From NCBI GenBank assembly GCA_024687845.1, contig JAILEL010000022.1, positions 1-27,386 of the forward strand: DNA of 27,386 bases, in the 5' to 3' direction. Position 1 is the stretch's first letter; each line of letters begins with the position of its first letter. Below are positions 8,663-17,213 of the stretch, one piece after another. The notes under the pieces were generated by a model. The model was not told where the DNA came from and made no database searches. It was given only the letters and a program-made list of their open reading frames with translations. The stretch comes from Eubacterium sp. (GTDB taxonomy: Bacteria > Bacillota_A > Clostridia > Lachnospirales > Lachnospiraceae). Position numbers and translations under genes: made by a program.

Positions 8663-8678
8663 AAACTTACTTAGGTTT

Positions 8679-10307
8679 TTATATAAGATTGTTGCTATTC
8701 ACCTTTGCTCTGAAAGGTCTTAGTGGAATTCCGGCATTATTATAGACATTTACTTTTCCATAATTGAAGAATCCGTATCTCACCTCATCGATACTCCTGT
8801 CATCCTTTATAACTATGGTATCACCTTCGATATGGGCATCCGGAATGTACCAGGTTTCACCATCTAAACTGACCTCAAGGCCATAAATATGATTCTGCTG
8901 TTCTTCACTACTATGTTCAAGACTATTATCAGTTATTTCTCCTCTATAGTCAGTCAGTTCATTTTCACCAAGCTTTAGTCCGCCGTAAGTGTTATGCATC
9001 TTTATGACAAGTCTGTTATCTCTGTATCTTATCCAGGTAAGATATGCATCTCCACTTTCGATACCCGCTATACCATAAACCTTGTCCAACATAACTCTGG
9101 CAGTCCTTTCTCCTGGAAGCTTCTTATCCAGTGGATGCACATTTCCATATTCACCGCAGTCGATCAATGAGACAAGGTGTGCATTATTGGTTTCCACCAC
9201 TGCCAGTTCCTGCGCTTCTCTGAGATAAGCCCAGTCTCTGTTATCCTCGCAGTTTTTTTCCAAAAACATTGTAAGCTGTAAGATACACACAGGCATATCC
9301 GGGTTCTTCAGCAGTCTTCTGTATTCAGAAATGAGTTTTATAAGTAGCTTTGCATACTGACTGTTTTCTCCGGTCTTCATGCATTTCTCATAATTTCTAT
9401 GAGTATCCTCTTCACCCTGATAATATACAAGACCTCTCACGGTAAATGGAGCGATTCTTTTAAACATCGTCTCAATAAGTCCACCCGGCCTATATTCAGA
9501 GGTTCTTCCAAGTGGTGGCGGCCATGGATAGATACCTGTTATTTTACCCAGCTCATCCGGAGAAATATCAGGATCAGCCTTAAGTGCAGCCGCCTCTTTC
9601 TCGAGAAATACTTCAACTCTTTTATAATATTCCTTCACAGTATTCTCATAGTCTTCCGTCGTCTGATCCTTTATTATTTTATTATATTCATCAAGATAGT
9701 CCTTTGCCTCCGGAAGCTGCTTCATAGTATCCATTTCCATCCAGCAGCTAATCGATGTGCCACCGAGATAGCAGTCGATAAGCCCTACTGGAACACCCAG
9801 AGTATCGCGAATAAGCGTAGCATAATAATATCCTATGGCTGATATATCACTGAACTGTTCATTTGTAACAGACTTCCAGCTAAGCTTTGACTCTTCTTCA
9901 AGAAAGGCATCATCAATCACCGGAGCTTTGATACATTTAAAATATCTTATATCCGGATAATCTGCATTTTTGATTTCGTCTGCTCCGCCTCTGACATCTT
10001 TTAGTTCAAATTCAATATTTGATTGTCCATTGTTGATCCAGACTTCACCATAAAGAACATTTTTAATCCTGGTAATAGCTTCGGCCTTTTTGTTATCATC
10101 GATAGTACTGATAGTCATATCAAAAGGTCCGCCTGCCTTATGGGCCGGAAGTACCACTTCCCATTTTCCCGGATTAATCTTCTCACTTATCTGTATATCA
10201 TCAATTGATATGGAAATTACTTCTTCTTTATCTGTGTCACCAAATACTCTTACAGCATAGTCTCTCTGTAAAACCATGTTATCTGAAAAAATAGAAGCAA
10301 GCTTCAA
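8679..10307 (-). CDS. Sialate O-acetylesterase family (SASA/SGNH) enzyme
   Basis: About 542 residues. The family removes acetyl esters from sialic acid or from plant polysaccharide sugars. The nucleophile block is GEVWINNGQSN, with the catalytic Ser in GQSN (about residue 96 from this start). GLIDCYLGGT, VYYQGEED and the catalytic histidine in GEYGNVHPLDKK follow in family order. The usual N-terminal FSDNMVLQRD is present. I favour the TTG start at 10307 because AAGGAAGG lies just upstream and the protein then opens MKLASIFSDNM, as in relatives. A GTG at 10328 would add 7 residues. There is no signal peptide, so it probably acts in the cytoplasm on imported sugars. It follows the solute-binding lipoprotein gene by only about 37 bases. 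Confidence 0.88.
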   Translation of the reverse strand: MKLASIFSDNMVLQRDYAVRVFGDTDKEEVISISIDDIQISEKINPGKWEVVLPAHKAGGPFDMTISTIDDNKKAEAITRIKNVLYGEVWINNGQSNIEFELKDVRGGADEIKNADYPDIRYFKCIKAPVIDDAFLEEESKLSWKSVTNEQFSDISAIGYYYATLIRDTLGVPVGLIDCYLGGTSISCWMEMDTMKQLPEAKDYLDEYNKIIKDQTTEDYENTVKEYYKRVEVFLEKEAAALKADPDISPDELGKITGIYPWPPPLGRTSEYRPGGLIETMFKRIAPFTVRGLVYYQGEEDTHRNYEKCMKTGENSQYAKLLIKLISEYRRLLKNPDMPVCILQLTMFLEKNCEDNRDWAYLREAQELAVVETNNAHLVSLIDCGEYGNVHPLDKKLPGERTARVMLDKVYGIAGIESGDAYLTWIRYRDNRLVIKMHNTYGGLKLGENELTDYRGEITDNSLEHSSEEQQNHIYGLEVSLDGETWYIPDAHIEGDTIVIKDDRSIDEVRYGFFNYGKVNVYNNAGIPLRPFRAKVNSNNLI

Positions 10308-10344
10308 AGCAGTCACCTTCCTTTCCACATCAGTATTTTAACCA

Positions 10345-11778
10345 TCAATCATCACTCGTAAACATTGCATCCAGCGCTTGTTGTATCTGTTTACTATAAT
10401 TCTCCTGAAACTGTACTCTCGTAATATCTCCATTTATAAAACCATCAAAATCGTAGTTAATTCCAAGGCTGTTCCAGAGATCTATCCCCGCATGCTTTCC
10501 CCCATTATACATTACGTTAAAGTTTTCCTCAGTAAGAGCAGCTGTATGCCACCACTCATTTACCGTATCTCTTTTTTCAAAATCCGTACCATAGTAGTCC
10601 ATATAATCCTGGAAAACACAGTAAATAAGATAAGGATCATCAGCACCTTTAGGAATAATATAACCCGCGTTATTTATCTCATTTTTGGTTGCATTTGATT
10701 CTATATCACCATGTGGGCCTTCCGGCCATGGACACCAGATTTCATTTATACCATGCTTTAAATCTTCATTTGCATTTGTAATATGAGCCTGGGTTATCCA
10801 GCAGGCTACATCCCCACTTAGATAATCATTCTGCGCAGCATCTGTTTCAGAAGCCACCATAGGTTTTACAACCTTTTCAGAGTTATACATTATATTGATA
10901 TAATCCAAAACTTCTCCGACTGCTTTCGAAGATATATTTTCTGTATCAGAGGAAGCAACAGAGGTTCCATTACTCATACAAAGGTTTTCAAACAGAAGCT
11001 GAGTATCTGATGAAAATCCATAAACATCCGGAGTTCCATCACCATCTGTATCCTGAGTAAGTCTATCCATGTAATAGAGCCATTTATCCCAGGTCCACTG
11101 TCCTCTTTTATACATAACATTAGGATCTTCCAGATCTGTAGTTTCAAGGATTTTCTTATTAAATGCAAGGCAGTATACCGAATCAGGTATTGACTCTCCC
11201 CCGGCCTCATACATGAGGTAAGTTCCATCTATTCCATTTAACTTTGCTGTTCTTAGATACTGCTGTTCATTAAGTATATCTGCATCTGAAGGAAGCACCT
11301 TCTCAAGATCAGTAGCATACCCCTTCACAATTGCAGGAAGAGCAAAGGAAGGCTCTGTAAGATAGATATCACAATCCGGCTTTCCCGCCGGAATAGATGT
11401 TTCTATTGATTCTTTGATTCCTTCGTAGGTAAGATTCTCAAATTCTATCCGAACATTGTATTTTTCCTCGACGGCTTTAAGATTATCAAATCTCAGCTTA
11501 GCAGTTTCTTCATCAGCTATAAAAGGATCGGAATATATATCTTCATGTGTACTGTCATAGTAAATGTCATACCATGTACCTATTTTAATTGTTCTTGGTG
11601 TGTTTCCTTCATAACGTGGTATTCCTCTTGAAGAGATAGTGTCCCTGGATTCGTCTTTCGAAGTATCTTTTTCTGCATCTGTGGATGTAGCAACATTCTT
11701 ATTACTTCCACAAGCTGAAAGAGAAAAACACATCACCCCCGCCATAATGGCAGCGGTGAATATTCTTTTTCTTTTCAT
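10345..11778 (-). CDS. ABC-type extracellular solute-binding lipoprotein
   Basis: 477 residues. A basic hydrophobic leader ends in the lipobox LSAC, so Cys23 should be lipidated and the protein anchored outside the membrane. A Ser/Asp/Lys-rich linker (24-55) precedes a sugar-type (cluster 1) binding fold: IKIGTWYD near 64-71, AFNKKI at 205-210, QWTWDKW at 227-233 and a Ca-site-like DTDGDGTPD at 243-251. This layout is typical of oligosaccharide-binding components of CUT1 importers. No permease or ATPase gene lies next to it, so it either serves a transporter encoded elsewhere or acts as a sensor/binding protein. The ATG has GGAG about 12 bases upstream. The ligand cannot be read from sequence. 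Confidence 0.88.
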   Translation of the reverse strand: MKRKRIFTAAIMAGVMCFSLSACGSNKNVATSTDAEKDTSKDESRDTISSRGIPRYEGNTPRTIKIGTWYDIYYDSTHEDIYSDPFIADEETAKLRFDNLKAVEEKYNVRIEFENLTYEGIKESIETSIPAGKPDCDIYLTEPSFALPAIVKGYATDLEKVLPSDADILNEQQYLRTAKLNGIDGTYLMYEAGGESIPDSVYCLAFNKKILETTDLEDPNVMYKRGQWTWDKWLYYMDRLTQDTDGDGTPDVYGFSSDTQLLFENLCMSNGTSVASSDTENISSKAVGEVLDYINIMYNSEKVVKPMVASETDAAQNDYLSGDVACWITQAHITNANEDLKHGINEIWCPWPEGPHGDIESNATKNEINNAGYIIPKGADDPYLIYCVFQDYMDYYGTDFEKRDTVNEWWHTAALTEENFNVMYNGGKHAGIDLWNSLGINYDFDGFINGDITRVQFQENYSKQIQQALDAMFTSDD

Positions 11779-11814
11779 TTAATTATGAGCTCCTGTTTTA
11801 TCGACATTAAATAT

Positions 11815-13965
11815 TTAATCATCAGAATTGGAATCTGAAGGCGATTCCTTTGCAGCATCTGTTGCTGTCGCCGAGGAAACAGTGACGCCTTCTTTCAGAC
11901 CTATAGATGCACCAGTTACAGACCATGGAGTCGATGCTTCAAACTTCATTGCAGGTCCCCATTTGCTGACATCTTTGCCACAGTATTTTTCAATCATTTC
12001 AAATGGTATCTGACAGATGCTTCCATCATATACAGCACTATCCTGACCACCATCAACGAAGTCTCCCGCTCCAACTCTTGTCCATTCATTTTTTTCATTC
12101 AGAAAAACAATCCACAGTTCTCCGGACTCAGAGGTATAATTTACATTGATATAGGAGCCTGGTACAAGGTAGCTCAGTGCTTCTTCCGAAAGAATAACAC
12201 CACTTGGTTCATAAGCTCCACCGCTTGTTATTACTCCTATGTCACACTTATTATTTGTTGGAATAAACTCAGATGGAGTGCCTACACGAATACCATAAGC
12301 CTCCCACTCTCCATCGGATTCACATTGCAGCCTCTTGCCCCATTCACTGACATCATCACCAAGCTTTGCAGATAAGGCTTCGAAGGAAATATAAGCCTTG
12401 GAACCACTTATTATATACTCAGCATCAGACACCGTAGCATCGTCCGTTCCTTCTTCATTATTTTCCCCAGAAGTATCTCCTTTTTCTTCTTGGGATTCAG
12501 AGCCTTCACTCTTATTCTCTTCTGTTTCAGAGCCTTCGCCCTTCTTTTCTTCTGATTCAGCATCTTTGCTGTCGTCTTCTTTATTGTCTACTTCTTTCTT
12601 GCTGTCTTTTTCTTCATTCTGAGTCAGCGCTCCAACCTTAACCTTACCCTTCTTACTATCCGGAAATACAAGCCATATATTTCCTGTATCTGATTTGTAA
12701 GATATTTCAATCATAGAACCTGGAACAAGTGCTTCCTTTACTTCAGGAGTCAGCTCTTTCCCATTTGCAGTCCATGGAGCAGCATTTACTTTATAATCCT
12801 TAAAATCAGTAGCTTCTTTCAGGAAATAATTAGAAGCCTTCTGGCCTACCTTGACAGAAGAAACATGCCATTTTCCATCAGACTCGCACTGCATAGTTTT
12901 TCCCCATTTGCTTACATCCTCACCAAGTGAAGTTGCCAGCATTTCATAGGTTATCTGTGCTACATTTCCAGAATTATTTACATAGGCTGATCCCACTCCT
13001 ACTCTTTTGGAACCGTCCTCATAATCCGGAAATACAAGCCATATGTTTTTTGTATCGGATGTATATTCAATCTCAACAACTGAACCTGGGACAAGTGCCT
13101 TCACTATTTCTTCCGGCATTTCTTTTCCCTTTGCAGTGTCTGCCTCTTCGCCTATATCGAAGCCTTCAAAAGCAACTATCTGTTTCATACCAAACAGATT
13201 GAATCTGTCAGTATTTTGTCCTATCTTTGCATTTTGTTCAGGAGCCAGGGTTGAATCAGCATCGATAAGATATCCATTTTCATCCATAAATCTGATGTTA
13301 TCAATATAAAGATTCTGAGCACCTGCACCTCTCTCAGCTGCCACATCTGTTTCTTTTGAAATAATAAAATAATTCCCTGCATCTTTTACGAATCCAGAAA
13401 CATCCACGTCTATAGTTTTAGGATTATTTGTTTCAAGATAAATGGACCATGGAGCAACTTCTTTTTCCGAAAGCTGCTTGCCTGTATAAGTATAAATAAA
13501 TCCTGAGGCTGCATAAAACTGCTTATCTGAGCTTTCAACGCCTATATCAAACTGTACCTTAGCCAGCCTGTCAATATCCTTTCCAAGAACCGCAGCAGCA
13601 TTTATCCCGATATACATCTTATTGCCACTTGTATTGACGGCCTTCAGAGCCTTGGAGTTATTATAATCCTGAACAGATAATGTGGATACGTCAGAACTGT
13701 CAGTAGCTGTGCTTACTTGTACGAAATCATAACGTCCATCTTCAAAATCAATATACTTAGTTCCTGGAACTGGAATATCCAAATCAACATTTTCTGAAGA
13801 ATTGCCATTTTCTGAAGAATCACTTGCAGTATTCACATTTGCAGTATCTGAAGCATCTGCACTCTTATTATCTTTTTTTTCTCCGGATCCGCAGGCTGTA
13901 AGTGATGTAATAAAAGCAAATATCATCACCGCAGCTATAACAGATCTCCATTTACTCAGTTTCAA
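11815..13965 (-). CDS. Large lipoprotein with three carbohydrate-binding-like repeats
   Basis: 716 residues. The start is TTG, with GGAGG 8 bases upstream. A signal peptide ends in the lipobox LTAC (Cys25), then a Ser/Asn/Asp-rich spacer runs to about residue 65. Residues 66-235 form a separate beta-rich domain ending YIDNIRFMDENG, as in jelly-roll carbohydrate-binding modules. Three copies of a second domain follow at about 290-374, 412-562 and 600-689. Each has LVPGS, then a Y.S..G.(I/L)W.VF strand, an RVG/KVG turn, a (D/E)VS.WG element and a terminal VG or IG. Copy 2 is interrupted by a 70-residue Glu/Lys/Ser linker. No catalytic motif is recognised. The likely role is surface glycan binding beside the solute-binding protein; the exact family is uncertain. 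Confidence 0.82.
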   Translation of the reverse strand: MKLSKWRSVIAAVMIFAFITSLTACGSGEKKDNKSADASDTANVNTASDSSENGNSSENVDLDIPVPGTKYIDFEDGRYDFVQVSTATDSSDVSTLSVQDYNNSKALKAVNTSGNKMYIGINAAAVLGKDIDRLAKVQFDIGVESSDKQFYAASGFIYTYTGKQLSEKEVAPWSIYLETNNPKTIDVDVSGFVKDAGNYFIISKETDVAAERGAGAQNLYIDNIRFMDENGYLIDADSTLAPEQNAKIGQNTDRFNLFGMKQIVAFEGFDIGEEADTAKGKEMPEEIVKALVPGSVVEIEYTSDTKNIWLVFPDYEDGSKRVGVGSAYVNNSGNVAQITYEMLATSLGEDVSKWGKTMQCESDGKWHVSSVKVGQKASNYFLKEATDFKDYKVNAAPWTANGKELTPEVKEALVPGSMIEISYKSDTGNIWLVFPDSKKGKVKVGALTQNEEKDSKKEVDNKEDDSKDAESEEKKGEGSETEENKSEGSESQEEKGDTSGENNEEGTDDATVSDAEYIISGSKAYISFEALSAKLGDDVSEWGKRLQCESDGEWEAYGIRVGTPSEFIPTNNKCDIGVITSGGAYEPSGVILSEEALSYLVPGSYINVNYTSESGELWIVFLNEKNEWTRVGAGDFVDGGQDSAVYDGSICQIPFEMIEKYCGKDVSKWGPAMKFEASTPWSVTGASIGLKEGVTVSSATATDAAKESPSDSNSDD
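12466..12555 (-). repeat. Three imperfect 30-bp tandem units in the charged linker
   Basis: Codons 471-500 of the large lipoprotein fall into three 10-codon units: SEEKKGEGSE, TEENKSEGSE and SQEEKGDTSG. On the plus strand TTCAGAGCCTTC recurs with a 30-base period. Because the unit is a multiple of three, gain or loss keeps the reading frame. Confidence 0.7.
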
Positions 13966-13990
13966 AAATATACCTCCATTATTGTTATAT

Positions 13991-14698
13991 TTAAGAGATA
14001 AACGTAGGCGCTATAAACTCTGCGCCACTATCAATCATTTTCCCAACAATCTTCTTAAAATAATCCTTTTCCATATTTTCTGTATCATCATGACTATGGA
14101 TAAGTATTGTATTAATGCTGTTATCCTCGGAATCTTTCAGATTCATATCATTTATCCCAGTCTGAAGTCTGTCCATTATTTCTGTAAATGCCATCTGTCC
14201 AGGACGTACCATATACTCGAGGCAGTCAAAGGAAAATGTAACGTCGATATCCTTGTCCCAGCCATTATTATAGTAATCTTCAGCAGTAATTAAGCTGTCA
14301 TCTATTTTACTGAAGCCCTTTTCTCTAAGATATTTCTGAAGCTTTTCCTTATGCTCCTGCCCTTTATCCTGTCCCTTATCAATATAAGGAAATCTGAACA
14401 GCTTTACAGGTCTTTTAATTTCGGCTTCTTTATATAGAGATTCAATAACTTCTTCTGTTTTCTCTATTTCTTCCACACATTCTTCAAACTCAAGCTCGCT
14501 GAAATGCGGATGAGTATATGAATGATTTCCTATCAAGAAGCCTTTTTCCAGGGCATATAAAACAGAACTTCTGTCATTTACAGCATCCTGTCCTACAATA
14601 AAAAGTACAGCCGGAATGCTGTTTTCAACAAGATAATCAACTACACTTCTTGTGATTTTCTGAGGGTTATCATCAACAGTTAATATTATTTTGGACAT
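13991..14698 (-). CDS. Polysaccharide deacetylase (NodB-fold) family protein
   Basis: 235 residues. The NodB motifs are in order: LTVDDNP (6-12, usual form TFDDGP, metal Asp and catalytic base), NHSYTHPHF (58-66, metal histidines 59 and 63), FRFPY (101-105) and LIHSHDD (199-205). These are the residues needed for metal-dependent removal of N- or O-acetyl groups from glycans. There is no signal peptide or membrane anchor, and the N-terminus goes straight into the first motif strand, which is unusual for an enzyme of peptidoglycan or chitin. An AAGGGAG site precedes the ATG. It lies 50 bases after the membrane gene and 25 before the large lipoprotein, so it is probably co-transcribed. The substrate is unknown. 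Confidence 0.85.
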   Translation of the reverse strand: MSKIILTVDDNPQKITRSVVDYLVENSIPAVLFIVGQDAVNDRSSVLYALEKGFLIGNHSYTHPHFSELEFEECVEEIEKTEEVIESLYKEAEIKRPVKLFRFPYIDKGQDKGQEHKEKLQKYLREKGFSKIDDSLITAEDYYNNGWDKDIDVTFSFDCLEYMVRPGQMAFTEIMDRLQTGINDMNLKDSEDNSINTILIHSHDDTENMEKDYFKKIVGKMIDSGAEFIAPTFIS

Positions 14699-14748
14699 AT
14701 ACGTCTCCCTTCACATTTCTTGCTTTAAGATTTTTTGCTTTTATACCA

Positions 14749-16047
14749 TCAATTTATCTTTGGAGTCTGCATAGACTTCGCTATCTCCTTCATCCTCTTT
14801 ACAAAACTCCTGTCTATTTTTTTATCCGAATATCTGGCCTCATTATACATTGTCGTAAGGATTTCATGCTCTTTCGGCTCTATATTATTTACAGATGTTT
14901 CAGTACTTTCATTTGTAAATATGTGTCCACTGGTCGTCCTCTCCAGAGCCAGTTCAATGTCACTTGTTGTATCCGTTTCATTCGGCTTAAAAATCTTCCC
15001 ATAGGACAAAATCTTTTTCTTATAAACCTGTCTAGCTCTTTGTTCAAAAGACATAGGTCCATCAGAAACATCACGTTCAACTCTTGTCTTGATAAAGTTT
15101 CTCTTTTTCTTATTACTGAGCTCTTCGGTCATCTCATTATTTCTGTCCTGTTTTGAGATCATCCATTTAATAAGCAATATACTGAGTTTTATCAGAACAT
15201 AAATAGCAAGAGCGATTATGACAGCTACCAGAATAAAATGCATTATTTTTCCAAATATGCTGTCCGTTTCGGCTATCTGCTGTATCTGTTCTCTTCCCTG
15301 AGTAGGAGTAATGAAATTGTATCCGAAAAGACCTACTATCAGACTGAAAACAACACTGAATATTATTATAAATATCTTAATTATTGCGATTAGTGCAACA
15401 CAAAGCTGTCCTATTGCACTAGGAAGTCCTAGAATATCAGCCAAAAATACTGTAACAACTATCATTGTAATTATCGCTGTTACGATAAAGCTGTTAACTG
15501 ATACCATCCTTTTTACAGGCATTCCTTTTATACGCTGATTAACAACAAGGTAGTGTACAAGGCCTTCCAGATATATGCTGAAAAGATAATCCACCAGCAT
15601 AATAATAGCTGAAATATAGGCCAGTCTCTGAAGCCCATTATTATGCAGATATGTTGCCAGTAATGACACCGCAAGCCCAAGAAATATAACATCCCCAGGC
15701 ACATCAAATGCTCTCTTGATTTCATATCCACGATTCATATACATGGCCGCATCTATAAAGATGCCTACCACAAATATACACATAACGACAGCCAGATGAA
15801 AATTATCAATAATATAATACTGAACTACCGCCAGAATGATATGTATGATCAGTAACGAAATAACGTGTGACAGCACATCTCTGAAAATATATGAAATACC
15901 AAGTATTCCAAATAGTACAAGGATTCCTCTTGTATCCATCATACTTTTTTCAGACAAGCAAAGCACAAAATTCATCAGCTGAAGGAGAAAGAAGAACTCA
16001 TATATAAGCCGGAGTACTTTTCTGCATCCAACAATCCATTTATACAT
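14749..16047 (-). CDS. Polytopic membrane protein with cytoplasmic DUF4129-like tail
   Basis: 432 residues. About eight hydrophobic segments span residues 12-242. A short loop (244-268) is followed by one more membrane helix (269-295) and a charged cytoplasmic tail. The tail carries the DUF4129 landmarks: RARQVYKKKI near 337-346 and LTTMYNEARYS at 397-407. This is the outline of TgpA-type proteins encoded with MoxR and DUF58, but those carry a large extracytoplasmic transglutaminase domain between the last helices, and only about 25 residues occupy that place here. The start (GGGAGGTG 7 bases upstream) overlaps the DUF58 stop by 8 bases, so translation is probably coupled. It may assemble with the MoxR/DUF58 pair in the envelope; enzymatic function is not expected. 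Confidence 0.75.
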   Translation of the reverse strand: MYKWIVGCRKVLRLIYEFFFLLQLMNFVLCLSEKSMMDTRGILVLFGILGISYIFRDVLSHVISLLIIHIILAVVQYYIIDNFHLAVVMCIFVVGIFIDAAMYMNRGYEIKRAFDVPGDVIFLGLAVSLLATYLHNNGLQRLAYISAIIMLVDYLFSIYLEGLVHYLVVNQRIKGMPVKRMVSVNSFIVTAIITMIVVTVFLADILGLPSAIGQLCVALIAIIKIFIIIFSVVFSLIVGLFGYNFITPTQGREQIQQIAETDSIFGKIMHFILVAVIIALAIYVLIKLSILLIKWMISKQDRNNEMTEELSNKKKRNFIKTRVERDVSDGPMSFEQRARQVYKKKILSYGKIFKPNETDTTSDIELALERTTSGHIFTNESTETSVNNIEPKEHEILTTMYNEARYSDKKIDRSFVKRMKEIAKSMQTPKIN

Positions 16048-17158
16048 TTATAGGCACCTCCCATCCCTCAGCGTAGGTGCGATTTTTAATATATGGATAT
16101 GCATCATAATAAGGCACTATAAGATGCAAAGCTCCATCACTGCCCTGCAATTTATCAATCAGCTGAAGCATATCGTCCTTTGCATAAGGACTGATTATGA
16201 GATAAAGGATATCTCTGTTACCACTTTTCATTTCATTTCTGAGAATATTAAGAAATGACTCTTTCCCCTGAGAACCATTTATCTCTGTAAGCATTCTGTC
16301 AATAGTTATGCCATGTTTAATCTCAGCGCCCTCAGCTACACCGGGAAGAGGTACATCGTCAGAGTTTACTCCATTCGTTATGATAGAAACACTTATTCCT
16401 TCTTTAATGAATTCTCTGGCAAAGCTGCTTGCAAGAGATATTGCTTCCTCAAGCAGTTTCTGTGTTTCAATCATATTGTCATTATCCAGATTGAGCAGGA
16501 TTCTGACACGTGAATCTGTGGTATAACCAAGCATATTAACCATAAGCTCTCTTGCCTTCGCACTCTGCTTCCAGTTAATGCTTCTGAATGAATCAAATGG
16601 CTGATATGGTCTGATTCCTCTAAAGGACATACTGTCCTCTATTATATTTCTCTTAGTTTCAATCTCGCCCATAACCCCCTTAAAATACACCTGAAAACTA
16701 TCAGTAGTTATTTTTTTAGGGAAAACATATATATAATCCGTTTTTCTCATGCTGCCAGCATACTGCTTCACCATGAAATAATCATGAACGACTATATTTG
16801 CATTATGAACTCCATATACACCTCTCTGGGTGCCAATAAAGGTAAGCCTTCTTGTTATCTTCTGATGTCCAAGAATGGAAAAAACCTCATTTTTATGATA
16901 ATAATCCGTTATTATACTGTTGTCCTGATCATCAAATATCAGACTCTTGTCAACGGAGAATTTTAAATGAAAAGAAGGAAGAGGCAAAAACTTGTCATTA
17001 GTAACCACTTCAACAAGATCAGCTCTCTCCCCGCACTCTATGTAATCCCGACTGAATCCCATATCCAGACTGAGATTTTTATGCCAGTATTTTTCGAAAA
17101 GAATACTTTGGACAGTATATACAATTGCCAGCATTATAACCGCAGCTAATATCTTCAT
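16040..17158 (-). CDS. DUF58 domain protein
   Basis: 372 residues. One N-terminal membrane helix (1-20) is followed by a soluble region. The DUF58 signature FRGIRPYQPFDSFRSINW lies at about 179-196, with the customary A-K pair just after. It leads into a von Willebrand A-like fold whose metal site is degenerate (LLNLDNDN, about 221-228). DUF58 proteins are regularly encoded with MoxR AAA ATPases and are thought to act as partners in chaperone-like or metal-insertion assembly of surface complexes. The moxR gene lies 55 bases upstream, and the TgpA-like gene overlaps its end. A GGGGG run supplies the ribosome site. The family call is confident; the precise function is inference. Confidence 0.88.
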   Translation of the reverse strand: MKILAAVIMLAIVYTVQSILFEKYWHKNLSLDMGFSRDYIECGERADLVEVVTNDKFLPLPSFHLKFSVDKSLIFDDQDNSIITDYYHKNEVFSILGHQKITRRLTFIGTQRGVYGVHNANIVVHDYFMVKQYAGSMRKTDYIYVFPKKITTDSFQVYFKGVMGEIETKRNIIEDSMSFRGIRPYQPFDSFRSINWKQSAKARELMVNMLGYTTDSRVRILLNLDNDNMIETQKLLEEAISLASSFAREFIKEGISVSIITNGVNSDDVPLPGVAEGAEIKHGITIDRMLTEINGSQGKESFLNILRNEMKSGNRDILYLIISPYAKDDMLQLIDKLQGSDGALHLIVPYYDAYPYIKNRTYAEGWEVPINV

Positions 17159-17213
17159 AACAGCCCCCGTATCTCGTCCTTGTTATATCTATACCTTCTA
17201 ATCTAAATAGACT

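Noticed and set aside
8519..8678. T-box or attenuator leader upstream of ilvD
   Set aside because: No GGTGG.ACCGCG-type T-box core and no terminator with T-run is present in the 160-base gap. Only a short TCTGT/ACAGA stem is seen.
8661..8680. Intrinsic terminator after the acetylesterase gene (AAAAAC...GTTTTT)
   Set aside because: The stem is six A-T-rich pairs with a mismatch above it, which is too weak, and it overlaps the predicted ilvD -35 region.
12398..12622. Plus-strand Ser-rich open frame opposite the large lipoprotein
   Set aside because: It mirrors the Glu/Lys/Ser linker codons on the other strand. It has no ribosome site, and its Ser/Phe-rich sequence is an artefact of the repeat.
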